The translations under genes were made by a program, and so were the position numbers. From positions 1 to 41,247 of the IMG/VR virus record IMGVR_UViG_3300037459_000185: a stretch of DNA of 41,247 nucleotides; one strand, given 5' to 3'. Shown here piece after piece: positions 21,605 through 29,667 of the stretch. Numbering within the stretch: the stretch's first letter is position 1; each line of letters opens with the position of its first letter. The DNA is from a virus. The notes under the pieces were generated by a model, which saw only the letters and a list, made by a program, of their open reading frames with translations, did not search any database and had not been told where the DNA came from.

Positions 21605-21612
21605 AAGTTGCA

Positions 21613-21771
21613 TCAGATGAACCCCCAGAATCCGGACACTCCCCAGAAGCACCCGAGGAACGCGGCGACCAGCAAGATCAGCGTCACGCCAGAGCACTTG
21701 TGTCCGACGGCGTCCCAGTCGATCTGTTCCGGTTCCAGTTCTAACGGCCACTCTCGGGGTTGGTGTGTCAT
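21613..21771 (-). CDS. Small membrane protein, 52 aa
   Basis: The start is set by ATGA overlap with the methyltransferase-fold gene. The N-terminal half is acidic and soluble (REWPLELEPEQIDWDAVG). The C-terminal half is one transmembrane segment (VTLILLVAAFLGCFWGV and SGFWGFI). The topology fits a small inner-membrane protein; a holin-like role is possible but unsupported. Confidence 0.65.
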   Translation of the reverse strand: MTHQPREWPLELEPEQIDWDAVGHKCSGVTLILLVAAFLGCFWGVSGFWGFI

Positions 21772-22460
21772 GTCTTTCCTCCCAGCAATGCCTCTCGGAT
21801 CTTCGCAACGCTCAACGGATTTCGGTTTCCGAATCGCTTCATCGCTGCCTTTTGCCTCTTGGGGAACGCCCACGCACCCTGCCACTTGCAACGGCGGTGC
21901 AGCGCAAGGATCAGTTGCCCATGCACAACCTGAAGGTGCTTTTCGTTCTGATCTGGATCGCTCCACAGGTCGTGCCACGCGCAGTCCCACCGCTCGTCCG
22001 CGTGTTCGAGGATCCACTCCATCGCGTCCGCGTGCACGATGGTCAGTCGTGGATCCTTCGGCATGTGATCGGCAACCAGCGCCAGCACGCACTGTGAGCG
22101 TTCGACGACGACGAGTTCCGTGACGCGAGGATTGGTCAGGATGCCGCGCGCAACGCATCCGAGTCCAAGGCCGGTCACTAGGACCCGGCCGCGCGAACGG
22201 CGTACCGCGTCGAGATGCGTGTTCAACTCGCACACCGCATCCAGCATCACGCACTCGCCGGGGCCTCGTCCGCCCGGTAGATCCCAGTCGATATGGTGCA
22301 GGGTCGCCGTTGTCACCCGGTTGAGAAGCGTGTACGGCCCCTTGGTCACCTTGCCGTTCGGATCTTGATGCTGGTCGATCTTCGAGACCGTCCACAGGCC
22401 AACCGACCCGGCAGGTATCGCATCGGCTCGCATCGCTTGTAGGACTTCGGCGCGGTTCAT
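21768..22460 (-). CDS. SAM-dependent methyltransferase-fold protein, 230 aa
   Basis: The segment RVLVTGLGLGCVARGIL (about residues 91-107) is the glycine-rich motif I. It is followed by VTELVVVERSQCVLALVADHM (motif II acid) and LTIVHADAMEWI, the order of a class I or spermidine-synthase-like methyltransferase. There is no DPPY, so DNA base methylation is not indicated. The substrate is unknown. ATGA overlaps lie on both sides. Confidence 0.8.
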   Translation of the reverse strand: MNRAEVLQAMRADAIPAGSVGLWTVSKIDQHQDPNGKVTKGPYTLLNRVTTATLHHIDWDLPGGRGPGECVMLDAVCELNTHLDAVRRSRGRVLVTGLGLGCVARGILTNPRVTELVVVERSQCVLALVADHMPKDPRLTIVHADAMEWILEHADERWDCAWHDLWSDPDQNEKHLQVVHGQLILALHRRCKWQGAWAFPKRQKAAMKRFGNRNPLSVAKIREALLGGKT

Positions 22461-22666
22461 GACGGTCGGATCGTTTCCTCCGGCTCGATATCTTCATCGG
22501 CCTCGTAGTTCCACATATCGCCCTGACCAGGCAGGTCGCGCGCGCACTCATCAGAGCAGGCTTTCCCGCTGTAGATATTGTGGCGATCGTAGTACGGCGT
22601 CAGTTGCTCGGCGGGCTTGCGGCACACTGGGCAGTCGTCCGGCTCGATGGTTCGGTGTTCGGTCAT
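22457..22666 (-). CDS. Small zinc-ribbon protein, 69 aa
   Basis: CPVCRKP near residue 12 and ACSDEC near 38 give a zinc site, followed by an acidic C-terminus (YEADEDIEPEETI). The start at 22666 overlaps the upstream stop as ATGA. It could be an adaptor or nucleic-acid-binding protein. Confidence 0.7.
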   Translation of the reverse strand: MTEHRTIEPDDCPVCRKPAEQLTPYYDRHNIYSGKACSDECARDLPGQGDMWNYEADEDIEPEETIRPS

Positions 22667-22944
22667 CGGTGCGCGTCCAAACACTTGCCCGCTACGCAGG
22701 CGAGCGATCGGGACGCCCGTCGTGCCATCACGCGAAGGTCGTGATCATGGCGATCGATCTCCGCATAGGCGTCTTCGCTATTGCTCGCGTCGTTGATCTC
22801 GCGCCACAACCGTTCGCCATCACGGCGGAGGAATACCAAGCTCGAACACATTCCCGCCGTCAGTGCGGCACGTGTCGCGGGTTCTTCGCTCCAGTCTCGA
22901 CATTCGAATGCGCTCTGTTGCGCGTCGGTGAGTCTAATTTCCAT
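22663..22944 (-). CDS. Hypothetical protein, 93 aa
   Basis: It is the first gene after the promoter at 22966-23019. The 5' leader holds AGGAACACGGAACC before ATG. The protein is helical and charged (GERLWREINDASNSEDAYAE, HDHDLRVMARRASRS), with three scattered cysteines. No family is recognised. Confidence 0.75.
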   Translation of the reverse strand: MEIRLTDAQQSAFECRDWSEEPATRAALTAGMCSSLVFLRRDGERLWREINDASNSEDAYAEIDRHDHDLRVMARRASRSLACVAGKCLDAHR

Positions 22945-22965
22945 AGGTTCCGTGTTCCTGTTCGT

Positions 22966-23019
22966 GCCGACCAACTCGGCCAACGGTGGTCAGTATGGGG
23001 GTCGCATGAGATTGTTCAA
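22966..23019 (-). promoter_or_regulatory. Leftward promoter with GAGTT-loop hairpin (copy 3)
   Basis: TTGAAC at 23019-23014 overlaps the stop of the ASCH gene. It is followed by a 16-base spacer, CATACT (22997-22992) and a hairpin (22986-22966) with loop GAGTT and G-U-containing arms TTGGCC/GGTCGG. The leader then shows the shared GAACAGGAACACGGAAC. Confidence 0.75.
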
Positions 23020-23468
23020 GCCTTCTCCTCATTTTTCGGCTCACTCGGGTATTCCGCCACACCGGATACGACGAGCCGCTCCAGGATGTCCGCCGGGACG
23101 TCCCACAGGCCCAGTGCGCCCTTGCAGGGGATCGGCGTATCGATCGGCCTTGGTTTCGCCAGGAGCCAGTGCACGGCGACTGGGCCCGCCCAGGGCGACG
23201 TGGGGTGGGGACCGACACCCACGACTTCGACCGTTCCGATGATCGCGCCCCGGGGGATGCTGACGAACCGGGGGCAGTCGCCAAGTATGCGGGTGATCTC
23301 TTCCACAGCCTTTCGGTACGGATACCACGGGGCCCCCGCGGCGTGGACAGCGATTCGGGCCGGTAGGACCAGCGTCTTCGGCGGCGGCCAGGAGCGGTTC
23401 TCCACGTCCTTCCCGTTGGACTGCATGATCGCCCAGGCCCATGGCTGCCGAATCGTCAGCGCCTTCAC
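23016..23468 (-). CDS. ASCH-domain protein, 150 aa
   Basis: The sequence begins MKALTIRQPWAWAIMQ and continues GKDVENRSW and ARIAVHAAG, the signature of ASCH (PUA-like) domains. These bind RNA or modified nucleosides. GTG start, overlapping the upstream stop as GTGA. The family length is about 110-160 residues, so it is complete. The target RNA is unknown. Confidence 0.88.
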   Translation of the reverse strand: MKALTIRQPWAWAIMQSNGKDVENRSWPPPKTLVLPARIAVHAAGAPWYPYRKAVEEITRILGDCPRFVSIPRGAIIGTVEVVGVGPHPTSPWAGPVAVHWLLAKPRPIDTPIPCKGALGLWDVPADILERLVVSGVAEYPSEPKNEEKA

Positions 23469-23785
23469 CTCACGATCTCCGCGTTCTTCCCCGACCACGC
23501 CTTCAACGGTCCGTCCTTGAACCAGACGACATCGGAGTACGGATCGGCTTCCGAGTTGTCGCAGTGCTCGATCCGTTCGAACATCTCGCCCTTGTTCAAG
23601 ACTCGGATTCCCCAAATCGCATCGTTGTTCTTGCCGTACTTCACAGCGAGAACGGTTGCATCGTCGAACGCGATCAGGACACCAAGATCCTCGTCGTCGT
23701 CCGTTCCGTAGCAGCCAACCTCGCCACTTAGTTCGCCCTCGATTTCAACAAGATCGTCACTGCACCCGTACACTTTCGTTGTCAT
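23465..23785 (-). CDS. Hypothetical protein, 106 aa
   Basis: The protein looks beta-rich and acidic (GCSDDLVEIEGELSGEVGCYG, DLGVLIAFDDATVLAVKYG, then AIWGIRVLNKGEMFERIEHC). A good Shine-Dalgarno (GTAGGAG) precedes the ATG. The family is not recognised. Confidence 0.8.
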   Translation of the reverse strand: MTTKVYGCSDDLVEIEGELSGEVGCYGTDDDEDLGVLIAFDDATVLAVKYGKNNDAIWGIRVLNKGEMFERIEHCDNSEADPYSDVVWFKDGPLKAWSGKNAEIVR

Positions 23786-23793
23786 GATTTCTC

Positions 23794-24426
23794 CTACTGC
23801 TTGAACTTGTGCCTATCGAAGCCTTCTTGGAAGACCTTCCCGGATCTGACCACGAGGCCCTTGATCGCGCCGCGCTTGATGCTGCGACGAAGCGATTCAG
23901 CCTTGAAGGCGTCGCCCGTGAACTCGATCAGCGAGATACCTTGGTTCGCTTCGACTGCTGCGCGAAGGTCTCGGGCGATCTCTTGGAACGGTGAATAGCG
24001 AGAGCCAGTTGCATTGCCGGCATCTGCGAAATCCTTGTGTTGGATTTTCAGGACTGCGCGGATGCCAAGGCCGTCAACGCGCCAACGCAACGGAGAGCGG
24101 GCACGAACGACTTCGCCCTCGTCGTCAACCGTGAACTCTCCGATTCCGGCAAGGTGCAGCGCCCTATCCCATTCGTAGCTGTCGCCTTGCTTTCGCTTTG
24201 GTACCGCAACGTAGATTTGATTGGCGTGGCCCTTCCAGCGAGTCGCTTGCGTGATCACAGCGATTGACCGGGACAGCTTGGCCTCGGTTACGATCGTGTC
24301 CGGTCCTCTGGTCGACACGATGTCGGCGGTTCCACCCTCGTAGAAGACTTCCTTGAACGTCTCGTACCCTTCATCTTCTTGGAAAGCGATGACGGCTAGA
24401 GCTATCTGGACCTCCGTTCTCTTCAT
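23794..24426 (-). CDS. PD-(D/E)XK-like nuclease-fold protein, 210 aa
   Basis: The segment GGTADIVSTRGPDTIVTEAKLSRSI (about residues 31-55) shows D...E-A-K, a PD-(D/E)XK core, followed by a helix and QIYVAVPKRK, as in restriction-endonuclease-like folds. The C-terminal half is basic (RRSIKRGAIKGLVVRSGK). A nuclease role in DNA processing or host takeover is plausible. No cognate methyltransferase is adjacent. The start is set by ATGA. Confidence 0.7.
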   Translation of the reverse strand: MKRTEVQIALAVIAFQEDEGYETFKEVFYEGGTADIVSTRGPDTIVTEAKLSRSIAVITQATRWKGHANQIYVAVPKRKQGDSYEWDRALHLAGIGEFTVDDEGEVVRARSPLRWRVDGLGIRAVLKIQHKDFADAGNATGSRYSPFQEIARDLRAAVEANQGISLIEFTGDAFKAESLRRSIKRGAIKGLVVRSGKVFQEGFDRHKFKQ

Positions 24427-24593
24427 GGCTGGCACTTTAGGCATCGGTCATTGCCCTTGTCGTCTTCGTCGATGTGCCATCCTTCTGTTTCCAACGCCTC
24501 GGTGGCGTGGGTCCAAACTTCATGGCCGCAATCGTCGCACACCACGAAGATATCCCACCGTCCATCACCGTCGTCGTACGCTTGAACTACCAT
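24423..24593 (-). CDS. Small zinc-ribbon protein, 56 aa
   Basis: The ATG overlaps the RecT stop in TGATG. CDDC near residue 19 and CLKC near 51 form a zinc ribbon with acidic loops (HIDEDDKGND). It lies between recT and the PD-(D/E)XK gene and is likely co-translated with them. Confidence 0.75.
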   Translation of the reverse strand: MVVQAYDDGDGRWDIFVVCDDCGHEVWTHATEALETEGWHIDEDDKGNDRCLKCQP

Positions 24594-25798
24594 CAGAACG
24601 GGAGAACGTCGTCTTCGGTCTTCGACTCCAGGACACCAAGCAAACCGTGTAGCGTGTCGATGTGAAGTTGCGATAGATCGGTGCACTCCTGTCCAAGGAG
24701 CAGACTGGCTTCGCGTAGAACTGTGGCGCGGTTGATTTGCAACCGTTCTGTCTGCTGCGCGATGTCGTCCATGATGATGTCGCGGTCGGACTTTGGCGGT
24801 GGGGCTTCCCCGTCACTGTTTCCTCGCGTTGGATCATCGCCCGCATCAAGTTCGTCGCGTTCTTCGCTCGTCAGCGGCCGGTCGCGCGCCTGAACTTCGT
24901 CGGCGTCGTTCGGAGATGTTCCCGAGTCTGGCGGGTCGGTGATTCCTAGTTTTGCCTTCAATGCATCAACCCCACTGCCTGCGACATCGTGCACGATCAC
25001 GTCGGCTTCCTTGAATTCCTCTTCTAACTCATGGCTGATCGCGTCTTCCAGCACATCAGTCAGCGGAACTTCACCGCCGTTGCAATGTGCACGGATCACG
25101 CATTTGCGAGCCATCGGCACAAAGTGTTTGCGCCAGAATGATCCGTTCGGGGCGGACGAACTCTCCCGCGCATGCGCGATCTGCTCCAAGCCGTACACCA
25201 AGAACATCGGAAGATCCAAGAGGCCGTGAAGGTAGACCCGCGAGTAGACGTAGATCAGCGTGTCAGCATTCCTAACCTTCGCTTTCTCGATGTGCCGGAT
25301 GACGTGGTTGCCGTGGTCGACGTGGAATTCGTCGCCGTCGTAGACCACCTTCGCTTCGGCCAGCGCCACCAACGGGTGACTCATGACGAGTTTGAGCATA
25401 CCTTTGTAGCCGAGCATCGGTGACACTTCTCGTCGCGCATTGCCATGCTCGTCCTCGTTGTGTTTGTTGTACCGTGCTATCAAGTACATGTGTCCCAACG
25501 GTCCGGGCATGCACCCGGTCAGCGCGCTCAGGATCACCGCGTCCATCATCGACTCGCGGGTGCATTCCAGCAACTCGGGCTGGCGGCGACTCTGCGTCTT
25601 CACGATCGCGAGGAATCGTGCGATCTTCGGCTTGCCGACCAACTCGATCAGCGCCTCCGACTTCCGTTCGAGCAGCTTGTCCAGGTCGGTCCGGTTGCCG
25701 CACGGTGCCAGCATCCACGCGGTCTTCTCAGCCTCCGTCGGTGGTGCCTTTTTCTTGACTGGCGGGGCATCCGCCTCGGCCGTCTGTTCTTCCGTCAT
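24593..25798 (-). CDS. recT: RecT-type single-strand annealing protein, 401 aa
   Basis: The core from about residue 30 to 260 matches RecT. It includes RFLAIVKTQSRRQPELLECTRESMMDAVILSALTG, MPGPLGHMYLIARYN, SPMLGYKGMLKLVMSHP and VVYDGDEFHV. RecT anneals complementary strands after exonuclease resection in phage recombination. The C-terminal 140 residues are acidic and low-complexity (DPPDSGTSPNDADE), perhaps a partner-binding tail. With the exonuclease at 26070-27131 it forms a recombination pair. Confidence 0.95.
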   Translation of the reverse strand: MTEEQTAEADAPPVKKKAPPTEAEKTAWMLAPCGNRTDLDKLLERKSEALIELVGKPKIARFLAIVKTQSRRQPELLECTRESMMDAVILSALTGCMPGPLGHMYLIARYNKHNEDEHGNARREVSPMLGYKGMLKLVMSHPLVALAEAKVVYDGDEFHVDHGNHVIRHIEKAKVRNADTLIYVYSRVYLHGLLDLPMFLVYGLEQIAHARESSSAPNGSFWRKHFVPMARKCVIRAHCNGGEVPLTDVLEDAISHELEEEFKEADVIVHDVAGSGVDALKAKLGITDPPDSGTSPNDADEVQARDRPLTSEERDELDAGDDPTRGNSDGEAPPPKSDRDIIMDDIAQQTERLQINRATVLREASLLLGQECTDLSQLHIDTLHGLLGVLESKTEDDVLPF

Positions 25799-26073
25799 GA
25801 TGCTTTCTCCGCGTAGACGTGCCAGACCAACGGTCCGACCTGGACAGTCCCAACGAACTTCAGATCACCATGCCAATGAATCGTGTCTCCAGTGCGAGAC
25901 ATGCGGACAGCTACCCGCCTTGGCTCCGTCATGCCCATATCGTTGTCGACCTCTGCCCAGAGACACAGATCCGATCCTTGCACTTGAACAGACAGCGGTT
26001 TCCAATAACCGCTGGGCGCGCTCACCTCTTGGTGGTCAGTGATTTGGAGGGGGAACTTCCAGATGGTCTTCAT
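25795..26073 (-). CDS. Small beta-rich phage protein (DUF7352-like), 92 aa
   Basis: MKTIWKFPLQITDHQEVSAP, then LSVQVQGSDLCLWAEVDND, matches a family of short phage proteins that I recall as DUF7352, with no known function. It sits between the exonuclease and recT with ATGA overlaps on both sides, so it may be tied to the recombination module or simply translated with it. Confidence 0.8.
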   Translation of the reverse strand: MKTIWKFPLQITDHQEVSAPSGYWKPLSVQVQGSDLCLWAEVDNDMGMTEPRRVAVRMSRTGDTIHWHGDLKFVGTVQVGPLVWHVYAEKAS

Positions 26074-27131
26074 GATTCTTCCTGTTCGTTTTCCTGGTTC
26101 AACGCCGGAACGCCCGGCGTCACTGGGCCCACTATAGCGGTCAGCGCCTTCTTTACCCGCATGACTCGCCACGTCTTCTGGGTTTTGAACTCCGCCCGCA
26201 ACTCTTCGAGGGTGTAGGTTTTCTCAGGCGTGCGTTCGCACTGGACTTCGATCCGGCCCATGTCCCAACTGTGGCTGCTCTGGTGGCTGTAGGAGAGCAG
26301 CGTCTCGACGATCGGCTTGTCGTTCTTGTCCACCTCGCCGGTCGCCTTCTCGAACCGTTCGTTGTTGCCGAGTGCCTTGTGAAGAATCGGGCGAAGGTCT
26401 TTGCACTTCTTCCCCGCAAGATTCTCCAACTGCTTGTACGCGGCGTATTCGAGCATCGCTCGCTCTGCATCCGCATCCGGCATGATCGCGATTCCATTCG
26501 ATGTCGGATACGAGAAGTCTAGATCGTCCTGGTCCAGCGTAGGCTCCGGCGGGATCCTCGGCATGACGTGGTTGTGCCAGAACTTCACGGCATGGTCCAC
26601 GATGAAGTCGATGACGGCTTGGTCCCTGTGCACGGTGTAGATCCGGAAGTCGTAGCCATTCAGCAGGACCGCGACGTCGCAGACATCGGCACCGGTCACC
26701 GCCATCTGATGCTGCACTTGGAGCAGGTAGGCGATCTGAACCTGATCCGATCCCTCCTCGCCCCACCGCTCCTGCTGTTCCTTCGTGCGCGGGAATGCGG
26801 TCTTGCACTCGACGATCTTCCTTCCAGCGGATCCGAGCACGCGGCGATCAGGATGGCAGACGATGAAGTCGTGCTCGGGATGACGCACGGTCTGATTGAC
26901 TCGCGCCAGCCTAGTCCCTGTTCTTTCCGCGTACATATCGGCGACGACCGGCTCCAACCGGATCCCCGCCTTGACGACATCGGGTAAGTCCTCGTCCTGC
27001 TTCAACTCGCCGATGGTCTCCCGGTACACCCGCACCTTGGTCTTCCATCCCTTGTTCTGTAAGCCTGCCGAGTCCGTCGCGCCGAGTCCTATCGTCCGGT
27101 CATGGACCGGGGGGCCTTTCGTTGCTGTCAT
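26070..27131 (-). CDS. YqaJ/lambda-exonuclease-type recombination nuclease, 353 aa
   Basis: The sequence shows LGATDSAG near the N-terminus, VKAGIRLEPVVADMYAERTG (catalytic Glu), HPDRRVLG (Asp), IVECKTAF (E-x-K) and YLLQVQHQMAVTG. These are the motifs of the YqaJ viral recombinase exonuclease family. It degrades one strand of dsDNA so that RecT can anneal. The active-site residues are present. The C-terminal 150 residues are helical. Confidence 0.93.
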   Translation of the reverse strand: MTATKGPPVHDRTIGLGATDSAGLQNKGWKTKVRVYRETIGELKQDEDLPDVVKAGIRLEPVVADMYAERTGTRLARVNQTVRHPEHDFIVCHPDRRVLGSAGRKIVECKTAFPRTKEQQERWGEEGSDQVQIAYLLQVQHQMAVTGADVCDVAVLLNGYDFRIYTVHRDQAVIDFIVDHAVKFWHNHVMPRIPPEPTLDQDDLDFSYPTSNGIAIMPDADAERAMLEYAAYKQLENLAGKKCKDLRPILHKALGNNERFEKATGEVDKNDKPIVETLLSYSHQSSHSWDMGRIEVQCERTPEKTYTLEELRAEFKTQKTWRVMRVKKALTAIVGPVTPGVPALNQENEQEES

Positions 27132-27135
27132 GATT

Positions 27136-27621
27136 TCACTCCTGATCAGGTAATCGTACTATTGCAGCCCGTGGAATAAGGACGGGTATCTGATCTCCGG
27201 TAGACAACGCAATTGAGAGCACCATCTGTTCGTCACCATCCTCCGAAACATCCAGAGGCAGCCATCCTCCCCCCTTCATTCTCACCAAAACCGTGTCGCC
27301 CGGTTCGATCGGGCGCAACTTCGACAAATCTCCAGGAGAATGGCCCTCGTCTTCCATCGCCATCGGCACAACCGGTGAATCTTCGTCGCCCATCTCCCAC
27401 GCTTGCAAGCAACGTCTCGCCTCCTCGTGGGTGATTTCGTAGATACCTTCACCGTACACAGCGATGAATCGAAACGCCTTGTCGTGTGGACTTGGAAACT
27501 CGATGTCTGTGTCGTGATCCCATCCGGTCAGGACTGTTGCGCCGCCTGATCCGCAGACTCTCGGGTAGTCCATCACGATCACCAAGCGCGGCGAGACGGT
27601 TGCGGTGGTCGGATCATGCAT
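27136..27621 (-). CDS. Hypothetical protein, 161 aa
   Basis: The start at 27621 gives the common 8-base overlap (ATGCATGA). The protein is beta-rich: RLVIVMDYPRVCGSGGATVLTG, FRFIAVYGEGIYEI, then GDTVLVRMKGGGWLPLDV, suggesting an SH3-like or barrel C-terminus. No family is recognised. It precedes the exonuclease by 4 bases. Confidence 0.75.
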   Translation of the reverse strand: MHDPTTATVSPRLVIVMDYPRVCGSGGATVLTGWDHDTDIEFPSPHDKAFRFIAVYGEGIYEITHEEARRCLQAWEMGDEDSPVVPMAMEDEGHSPGDLSKLRPIEPGDTVLVRMKGGGWLPLDVSEDGDEQMVLSIALSTGDQIPVLIPRAAIVRLPDQE

Positions 27622-27940
27622 TGGCGCATCCAATCGGTTCGAGGGTGATCGGGTATCCCAGCGACTCGCCGATCAATTTGGCGTGCTGGGCGTGCGGGCC
27701 ACATGAGTACTTGTCACCCTCCCCGGTCGGCCAGCGATACCGGAACTCCGCGGGTTCGTCGCATCCCTTCTGGTTGCACACCCACCCGTGTTTCGTAAAC
27801 TCCGCGCCGCGCCCTGGGTCGACGTCATCGACGGACGCGATCAGCTTCTTGCCCATCTCGACCATCGCGTGCCCGAGGACGAGCGCCGTGATCTTCGTCC
27901 AAGCTGTGACCTGCTCGGCTGTTGCTTTCGGATCAGGCAT
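27614..27940 (-). CDS. Small zinc-binding protein, 108 aa
   Basis: The N-terminal half is a helix (VTAWTKITALVLGHAMVEMG). The C-terminal half has CNQKGCDEPA and SCGPHAQH, a four-ligand Cys/His site typical of short phage zinc proteins. The start overlaps the upstream stop by 8 bases (ATGCCTGA). Confidence 0.75.
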   Translation of the reverse strand: MPDPKATAEQVTAWTKITALVLGHAMVEMGKKLIASVDDVDPGRGAEFTKHGWVCNQKGCDEPAEFRYRWPTGEGDKYSCGPHAQHAKLIGESLGYPITLEPIGCANA

Positions 27941-28097
27941 CGGTGGTCTCCTTGAACCTGATCGATAGCGTACCGTCGTGGTTTAGGAACCATTCGGTAT
28001 CACCATCTGGATCTGGATTCAACTCGGCGATGAGTTCTGGGCCATCGTCGGTCGGTTTCACGATTCGAATCTTGTCCCAGTCATCTTCCTGTTCCAT
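27933..28097 (-). CDS. Small acidic protein, 54 aa
   Basis: The ATG overlaps the upstream stop in TGATG. The sequence is acidic with a beta-hairpin-like end (DTEWFLNHDGTLSIRF). It has the packing and codon use of its neighbours. The function is unknown. Confidence 0.65.
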   Translation of the reverse strand: MEQEDDWDKIRIVKPTDDGPELIAELNPDPDGDTEWFLNHDGTLSIRFKETTDA

Positions 28098-28408
28098 CAG
28101 ATCACCTCCGCGTCTTCGTTCAGGCCAAGCAGGCCGTACAACTTCCGCGCCAAGGCCGAGTCCTTGAAGAAGGGTTCCATCGTTGCGCGTGTCAACTCGT
28201 CAACTGCGATTGCCCGGCTTCGATCGTCTTCGCCTTCCCTGTCGGAACATCCGATCGAATGCAGGACGAACTTGGCCGTTGACGTTCGGTAGACCACCAA
28301 GTCTGTCCATCGATCCTTGCCGTCGGTGTGTGACGATACCGAGACCATCTCTTCGCCGACGAAGCGTAGTGGCCGGTCGTTGTCGCGTGGGAATGTGATC
28401 TCTTTCAT
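28097..28408 (-). CDS. Hypothetical protein, paralogue A of a three-member family, 103 aa
   Basis: The pattern RW-x-DLVVYRT-x-TAKFVLHSIG, then a charged linker and LARKLYGLLGL with an EV ending, recurs in the genes at 34683-34997 and 34384-34686. The layout (a beta strand with VYRT, a FVLH strand, a C-terminal helix) faintly resembles EXLDI-type proteins. The function is unknown. The start at 28408 lies 4 bases after the preceding stop. Confidence 0.75.
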   Translation of the reverse strand: MKEITFPRDNDRPLRFVGEEMVSVSSHTDGKDRWTDLVVYRTSTAKFVLHSIGCSDREGEDDRSRAIAVDELTRATMEPFFKDSALARKLYGLLGLNEDAEVI

Positions 28409-28412
28409 GTCG

Positions 28413-28757
28413 TTACCGGATCGCCAACCAAAGTAGGAACCAGCAGGCGGATGCAATCAAGATCCCGACCAGAATCCCGAGTTGGTAGCCGCGGCGAAAT
28501 ACCGGTTCGGTGATCGCTAGAATCTCCTGCTCCCTTTCCACCGCGCGAATCGATTCCAACGTGCGCTGTTGTAGTTCTTCCGGAATCGGAGTTGGCGTGG
28601 CAAGCGCCATCATCGTGTGCATCTGGTCGGGCGACAGGTCTTCATCGACATTCGAGATCGATCCGTCTTGCTCCCGTTTCCACCCCATCCACGCCAGCAG
28701 TTTGGCCCGATGGTCGGTCAGAGTCTCGCCCGGATTTCGCTTCGGCATCGCTTCCAT
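28413..28757 (-). CDS. Tail-anchored membrane protein, 114 aa
   Basis: The start at 28757 follows AAGGAACCAGGAAC. The soluble part is acidic (ISNVDEDLSPDQMHTMMALA). The C-terminus is one transmembrane segment with a short end (GYQLGILVGILIASACWFLL, then WLAIR). The N-terminal region HRAKLLAWMGWKREQDGSI resembles a small phage motif. It is divergent from the plus-strand gene at 28833. Confidence 0.7.
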   Translation of the reverse strand: MEAMPKRNPGETLTDHRAKLLAWMGWKREQDGSISNVDEDLSPDQMHTMMALATPTPIPEELQQRTLESIRAVEREQEILAITEPVFRRGYQLGILVGILIASACWFLLWLAIR

Positions 28758-28832
28758 GTTCCTGGTTCCTTCCCGGGACTCCCGGGGATTGCTGTATACG
28801 TTACCCATGTTCGGCGCTAGGATTCCGAACCG
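28758..28832. promoter_or_regulatory. Divergent intergenic region with palindromes and GTATAC site
   Basis: This 75-base gap separates the divergent genes at 28413-28757 and 28833-29027. It holds CCCGGG-ACT-CCCGGG and CTGTATACGTT (about 28791-28801), one of four intergenic GTATAC sites. AGGATTCCGAACCG supplies the ribosome-binding site of the plus-strand gene. An operator for that gene's product is the simplest reading. Confidence 0.45.
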
Positions 28833-29027
28833 ATGCCGAAAAAGACGAAGAATCGCGGTGGCCGTCCAAAGGGTGGTGCCGGCGGCGGGCCTCCGATGAA
28901 GCACGTGGTCTCGTTCCGCGTGACTGCGGCGCAACTGCGCATGATCCGATCCGCGGTGAAGCGGAAGAAGGCGGTGGACATGGCGAGCTTCGCGAAGAAG
29001 TTGGTTCTCGACGCTGCTGCGAAGTGA
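28833..29027 (+). CDS. Ribbon-helix-helix-like protein, 64 aa
   Basis: This is one of two plus-strand genes. A basic tail (PKKTKNRGGRPKGGAGGG) leads into KHVVSFRVTAAQLRMIRSAV and KAVDMASFAKKLVLDAAA. That is a beta strand followed by two helices, the shape of MetJ/Arc or CopG-type repressors. It likely binds DNA as a dimer, possibly at the GTATAC sites. Its stop abuts the next minus-strand stop in TGATCA. Confidence 0.7.
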   Translation: MPKKTKNRGGRPKGGAGGGPPMKHVVSFRVTAAQLRMIRSAVKRKKAVDMASFAKKLVLDAAAK

Positions 29028-29621
29028 TCACGGTTCCTTCGTTGTGGTCGCTGGGTCTGTTGGTGGGGATAGGGCTGTACGAAGACGCTCGTTGAGAACC
29101 GCGAACGGATCCGACCGCTTGGATACAACATCGGTCGGGTAGATCCCGGCGGCTTTATTCCATCGGTCTTGCGCGAATGGACACGTCACCGAAACATCGC
29201 ACTCATCACGCCGACATTCGTCGGGATTATCCGGGTCCAAGCACACGAGCTGCCTCGGTTGTCCGACAGCCACCAGTTCGTCCCTCTCCTTCCGCGCTTC
29301 TTCTAGTTCGGATTCCAGCTTGGCTGCAGCATCTTTCGTGGCGTCTAGTTCCTCGGACATCTCCTCCAGCAACCGCTTGTAGCTGTGGCCGGGAAGATGG
29401 ATTGCTCCTCGGTAGGCAAGAGCCTCCGCTTCTTCTAGGGCGGTGGTAAGGGTGGAGATGCGTTTCCCGAGCCGGGTAGCTTTGCACTCGTATGCGTCGA
29501 AGCACACAGACGTGTCTAGCGCCGTCTTGTCGTGCGCGTGTGCGCTACAGGTTCGGGTCTCCACGTTCGTTGCCGGCTCCCCACAGTGGCATAGGTCGAA
29601 CTTGCTAGGCTTCTCACTCAT
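29028..29621 (-). CDS. Cys-rich coiled-coil protein, 197 aa
   Basis: The start at 29621 follows TGGAGGACACC; an in-frame ATG at 29660 is an alternative. A zinc site is likely at the N-terminus (CHCGEPA...CSAHAH). A coiled coil spans about 60-120 (ISTLTTALEEAEALAYRG, KRLLEEMSEELDATKDAAAKLE). A Cys-rich loop follows (CLDPDNPDECRRDECDVSVTC). No family is recognised. Confidence 0.75.
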   Translation of the reverse strand: MSEKPSKFDLCHCGEPATNVETRTCSAHAHDKTALDTSVCFDAYECKATRLGKRISTLTTALEEAEALAYRGAIHLPGHSYKRLLEEMSEELDATKDAAAKLESELEEARKERDELVAVGQPRQLVCLDPDNPDECRRDECDVSVTCPFAQDRWNKAAGIYPTDVVSKRSDPFAVLNERLRTALSPPTDPATTTKEP

Positions 29622-29667
29622 GGTGTCCTCCAGGTCTTTGCGTAGGGTGGGGTTAGTCATGGGAAGC

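Noticed and set aside
21613-22551. 312-codon minus-strand ORF
   Set aside because: Mostly a shadow of the methyltransferase-fold gene at 21768-22460; only its last 52 codons are a real gene (21613-21771).
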